From contig JBEKIU010000180.1 of assembly GCA_050011635.1 (NCBI GenBank), forward strand, positions 1 to 8,045: DNA of 8,045 nucleotides, given 5' to 3'. The position numbers and the translations under genes are program-made. The notes below the pieces were generated by a model. That model ran no database searches. It saw nothing but the letters and a program-made list of their open reading frames with translations, and was not told where the DNA came from. Shown piece after piece: positions 6,093 to 8,045 of this stretch (within the stretch, counting starts at the first letter, position 1; each line of letters opens with the position of its first letter). This stretch comes from Bog-756 sp050011635 (lineage in GTDB: Bacteria; Actinomycetota; Acidimicrobiia; Acidimicrobiales; RAAP-2).

Positions 6093-6107
6093 CACTGGGC
6101 TCAGACG

Positions 6108-6491
6108 CTATCGGCTCCGAGGCTTCCGGTGAATCGCCGTCACGTCCTCGGATTCACCCGAGGACGGGTCGTTGAATCGCTCCGGGTGAGAATCCCGAAG
6201 CGCCTCGACCGCCTCTTCGATGATGTCCCAATGGAATCGCGATTCTCGCAGCAGCCATTGGGCGAGTGGAAGCGCACGAACTGGTGGCCGCTCCGAATAG
6301 GTGGCGATGCCAGCCCACTGACCGGGGGCGACTTCCCGTGCAAGCATCCAACCAGGAACATCGCTCCACATGAGCCAAAGAGATCGTCCGTCGTCATCGA
6401 TCCCAATTAGTTGAAGCTCTGCCACATAGGCAGGGTGGATCGAAGCCCGCTCCCGGTGTTGCGGGGCACCGAACCCATTCGGAAACGACAT
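6108..6491 (-). CDS. Hypothetical protein, 127 residues
   Basis: I do not recognise this family. The protein is soluble, with no signal peptide or membrane span. Residues about 20-75 have alternating hydrophobic stretches rich in Trp (LWLMWSDVPGWML, QWAGIATY), suggesting a small beta-rich domain. Residues 78-100 (LPLAQWLLRESRFHWDIIEEAVEALR) look helical, and the C-terminal 25 residues are polar and probably disordered. Codon use favours G/C at third positions, unlike the opposite-strand frame over the same bases, which supports this strand. The ATG at 6491 has only a short AGG-containing site before it. The gene diverges from the thioesterase gene across 83 bases that hold an inverted repeat, and it ends 15 bases before a strong hairpin. 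Codons near the start (GAPQHR, about residues 8-13) coincide with a partial match to the dispersed repeat. Confidence 0.7.
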   Translation of the reverse strand: MSFPNGFGAPQHRERASIHPAYVAELQLIGIDDDGRSLWLMWSDVPGWMLAREVAPGQWAGIATYSERPPVRALPLAQWLLRESRFHWDIIEEAVEALRDSHPERFNDPSSGESEDVTAIHRKPRSR

Positions 6492-6527
6492 GACCTCGTC
6501 GCCCTCGCCGGGGACTGGTGTTGCAGA

Positions 6528-6542
6528 TAGGAATCCTTCCTA
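6528..6542. promoter_or_regulatory. Inverted repeat between divergent genes (candidate operator)
   Basis: TAGGAA (6528-6533) and TTCCTA (6537-6542) are perfect complements with a 3-base spacer. The dyad lies in the middle of the 83-base divergent gap, 37 bases from the hypothetical start and 33 from the thioesterase start, and touches the candidate -10 box at 6541-6546. This is where a regulator of both genes would bind, but no regulator gene is in the window. Confidence 0.35.
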
Positions 6543-6546
6543 CGAT
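6541..6546 (+). promoter_or_regulatory. Candidate -10 box of the thioesterase gene
   Basis: TACGAT fits the TAnnnT pattern common for actinobacterial -10 boxes. Transcription would begin near 6553, with a leader of about 22 bases. The -35 region is poor: TTGCAG at 6521-6526 is only 14 bases away. Confidence 0.3.
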
Positions 6547-6563
6547 GAGGGGGACAGAAGAAC

Positions 6564-6570
6564 GGAGGAG
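6564..6570 (+). promoter_or_regulatory. Ribosome-binding site fixing the thioesterase start
   Basis: GGAGGAG lies four bases before the ATG at 6575, with GGAGG six bases before it. This favours 6575 over the in-frame GTG at 6518 and ATG at 6545. An out-of-frame ATG at 6571 overlaps the region and is probably not used. Confidence 0.75.
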
Positions 6571-6574
6571 ATGG

Positions 6575-6982
6575 ATGGATCCGCAACCGGGATGGGACAG
6601 CGCGTTGGGAATCCGGGTAGAGGAGCTGACTCCGACAAGGGTCGTGGCCTATGTCGACATCGACGAGCGGCACCAGCAACCCTATGGGATCGTTCACGGT
6701 GGTGTCTGGGCCTCGATCGTGGAGTCCGTTGGTAGCCACGGTGCTGCGCTCGCGGCCCGAGCGATCACCGGCCAGATGGCGGTGGTCGGGACGTCGAACT
6801 CCACCGATTTCCTCCGCCCCCATCGCACCGGCCGAGTGCGGGCGATCGGCACACCGATCTTCACCGGCCGAACGCAGCAGCTCTGGCTTGTCGAAATCGA
6901 GAGCGTGGCCGACGGCAAGATGGTGGCACGGGGGCAACTCCGCCTTCAGAACTTGACGGCGCCGCCGGATCGACGAAGCTGA
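6575..6982 (+). CDS. PaaI-type hotdog-fold acyl-CoA thioesterase
   Basis: From the ATG at 6575 this encodes 135 residues, the usual size for a single hotdog domain. GIVHGGVWASIVESVGSHGA (38-57) is the core of the PaaI/4-hydroxybenzoyl-CoA thioesterase family: H41-G42-G43 sits at the start of the central helix and E50 takes the place of the catalytic acid, the Glu type seen in YdiI/MenI-like enzymes rather than the Asp type. VGTSNSTDFLRP (71-82) is the conserved strand after the helix. The expected reaction is hydrolysis of an acyl- or aroyl-CoA thioester in the cytoplasm, by a dimer or tetramer. The acyl group cannot be predicted: no menaquinone, phenylacetate or benzoate genes are nearby. 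A longer version from GTG 6518 would add 19 residues outside the fold and lacks a good ribosome-binding site. It diverges from the hypothetical gene at 6491. Confidence 0.93.
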   Translation: MDPQPGWDSALGIRVEELTPTRVVAYVDIDERHQQPYGIVHGGVWASIVESVGSHGAALAARAITGQMAVVGTSNSTDFLRPHRTGRVRAIGTPIFTGRTQQLWLVEIESVADGKMVARGQLRLQNLTAPPDRRS

Positions 6983-7019
6983 GGGGGCGCAGCTCGTGAC
7001 TGCCCCACTCAGGCTGATC

Positions 7020-7040
7020 GGCGGCACCGTGGGTGCCGCC
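7020..7040. terminator. Bidirectional terminator-like hairpin between convergent genes
   Basis: GGCGGCAC (7020-7027) and GTGCCGCC (7033-7040) are perfect complements around a 5-base loop. The hairpin is 37 bases beyond the thioesterase stop and 53 bases beyond the stop of the minus-strand gene ending at 7094. There is no T-run, a form common in G+C-rich actinobacteria. A second, smaller hairpin (GCCC 7069-7072 with GGGC 7076-7079) lies nearer the minus-strand gene. Confidence 0.6.
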
Positions 7041-7093
7041 CGCTCCCGGCGATGTGGGATACTCATGCGCCCAGCGGGCAACAGGGCGGACCG

Positions 7094-8041
7094 TCATCCA
7101 GATGAAGTCTGGGGAAGCTTCAAGTACAGGTGCCACGTTCCCTCGGGACCTTCGGTCCGGAGGGCAGGACACACCGGGTCCTGGTCAACCCGCTCGGCAG
7201 CTCGCAAGAGAGGCAGGTACCGGGGAGCTTCCTCTAGGGGCACTGTGCCAAGACGCACGGGACTGTCGTCGTGCGTTCCGCCGTGGGTCCAGACCTCCAC
7301 CGATTCGCCATCCCTCCTGAGCGTCACCTTGGCTGTTGACAGGATCCGAGAGGTGAAGATCCCATCAGTCTGTGAACCCACGAGCTCTCGAGCGTCGTCG
7401 TCGAGTATCACCTCAACGGCATCGGTACCGGTCTGAATGTAGAACGACGGCAGCTCGGTACCGGTGTCTTCAGAATCAGCCGTTGAGGCCTCTCGAAACA
7501 TGCCCACGATCCCGGAGATGAACCTGCCGGTTCCGGCGAGGATGTCTGCCGTCATGCGGACCTGAGCGGCGTAGCCCGGTGGGTTCCGTGCGTGATCGAT
7601 GATCCAGGGTCGAGCAGGGCCAAGTGGCACCGGCAGTCCGTACTTTGGCCAGATTTCGTCGATCATCTGATCCACTTCTTCGACCGAACGTGCGGGCGCT
7701 TGGCGCCGCAGTTCTTCTTGTGCCCTTTTCCTGCGCCGTGACTTGTCGACGGACGTCCGCAGGGTCTCCCCCAAGCTGGACGACATGCGTGACTCCCGAC
7801 GCACGTGGGCAGCGGTGCCAGGACAAGCGCAGCCTTCTGGCCAATCCGACGTATTTCCGAAGGCCGTTATCGGGCACTCGGCATGGCACGGGCATGTGCA
7901 CACCGCCCCGCCCACATCCCACTCCAATCGCAGGTTTCCGTCCGATGCATCGCTGATCGAGGGGACGAGATGGCAGCACATGGTGTGCAGACCTCCCGGA
8001 CATTCAGTGTCGAAATCTTCGCTATCCGGCTGCTCCGCCAT
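7094..8041 (-). CDS. Hypothetical protein with cysteine-rich N-terminus (possible metal-binding domain)
   Basis: From the ATG at 8041 this encodes 315 residues. The frame remains open to the right edge, so the true start may be outside the window. Nine cysteines fall within residues 14-73: C14, C22-C23-H24, C48-x-C50-x-C52-H53-x-x-C56 and C71-x-C73, a pattern suggesting one or two zinc or metal clusters. Residues 86-115 are basic and helical (SRRRKRAQEELRRQ). Residues 161-182 are hydrophobic to amphipathic. The C-terminal part (about 205-310) has an alternating strand pattern with VTLRRDGESVEVW, RLGTVPLEEAPRYLPLL and WHLYLKLP. It faintly recalls the HIRAN-type pattern in which a 'value, VG-x-P, A-x-Y-x-P-x-L' run occurs; this is a weak guess. 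An internal ATG at 7786 (residue 86) has GGGAG six bases before it and would give a 230-residue form without the cysteines. No family is recognised. Confidence 0.75.
   Translation of the reverse strand: MAEQPDSEDFDTECPGGLHTMCCHLVPSISDASDGNLRLEWDVGGAVCTCPCHAECPITAFGNTSDWPEGCACPGTAAHVRRESRMSSSLGETLRTSVDKSRRRKRAQEELRRQAPARSVEEVDQMIDEIWPKYGLPVPLGPARPWIIDHARNPPGYAAQVRMTADILAGTGRFISGIVGMFREASTADSEDTGTELPSFYIQTGTDAVEVILDDDARELVGSQTDGIFTSRILSTAKVTLRRDGESVEVWTHGGTHDDSPVRLGTVPLEEAPRYLPLLRAAERVDQDPVCPALRTEGPEGTWHLYLKLPQTSSG
7793..7797 (-). promoter_or_regulatory. Possible internal ribosome-binding site for a short form
   Basis: On the minus strand GGGAG lies six bases before the in-frame ATG at 7784-7786, an ideal spacing. 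It could start a 230-residue product lacking the cysteine-rich region. Regular codon use and the ordered cysteine pattern upstream suggest the longer form is also translated. Confidence 0.35.
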
Positions 8042-8045
8042 AGTG

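Noticed and set aside
5946..6410. A 154-residue plus-strand frame over the VOC start and the hypothetical gene
   Set aside because: It overlaps the VOC promoter, the terminator hairpin and most of the minus-strand hypothetical gene, has no recognisable domain and poorer codon use than the minus strand.
6407..7081. A 224-residue minus-strand frame over the thioesterase
   Set aside because: It is antisense to a clearly recognised hotdog gene, and is Arg/Pro/His-rich as expected for a shadow frame.
7424..7470. Two copies of an 11-base ACCGGTACCGA-like word
   Set aside because: Both fall in coding sequence and encode Thr-Gly-Thr with acidic neighbours; codon preference explains the match.
1..8045. 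CRISPR arrays, insertion sequences, rRNA or phage genes
   Set aside because: No regularly spaced repeats, transposase motifs, terminal inverted repeats with target duplications, or rRNA-like stretches were seen.

Overview
The window is a G+C-rich stretch, coding mostly on the minus strand, from what is very probably an actinobacterium. The clues are strong G/C preference at third codon positions, lipoprotein signals, GTG-type starts and a multi-membrane-span GGDEF-EAL protein. Acidimicrobiia or a relative is a guess from the general feel of the proteins. Nothing marks it as a phage, a plasmid or a defence island. It reads as an ordinary chromosomal region with a few oddities.

Layout, left to right: (1) a small plus-strand membrane protein (80-295) whose frame is open to the left edge; (2) a convergent, hairpin-bearing gap; (3) a large minus-strand c-di-GMP enzyme with about ten membrane spans, GGDEF and EAL (480-2945), whose start may instead be at 2801; (4) a 257-base gap with hairpins and a possible small ORF; (5) a minus-strand lipoprotein of the copper type II, ascorbate-dependent monooxygenase (PHM/DBH) fold with all six copper ligands (3203-4399); (6) a 510-base gap holding what looks like a broken N-terminal fragment of a RibD/dihydrofolate-reductase-family gene (4641-4763) and a copy of a short repeat; (7) a minus-strand small lipoprotein of unknown function with two CPAS-type half-repeats (4910-5515); (8) a minus-strand VOC/glyoxalase-fold protein with its own likely promoter (5580-5972); (9) a minus-strand hypothetical protein (6108-6491); (10) divergent from it, a plus-strand PaaI-type hotdog thioesterase (6575-6982) with a strong ribosome-binding site; (11) a strong hairpin between convergent genes; (12) a minus-strand hypothetical protein with a cysteine-rich N-terminus (7094-8041), possibly cut by the right edge.

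No shared pathway is evident. The genes look like independent housekeeping or accessory functions: second-messenger signalling, extracytoplasmic copper redox chemistry, small-molecule metabolism and acyl-CoA hydrolysis. VOC and the small lipoprotein may share a transcript (64-base gap, same strand).

The most unusual non-coding signal is a short repeat with core CCGGYGKTC-rGGGCAC. It occurs at least four times, always in gaps on the downstream side of minus-strand genes. Two copies form complete terminator-like hairpins and two look like half-copies. I found no sign of a new multi-gene system. The best leads are this repeat family, the intact copper monooxygenase lipoprotein, the cysteine-cluster protein and the DHFR-family relic.
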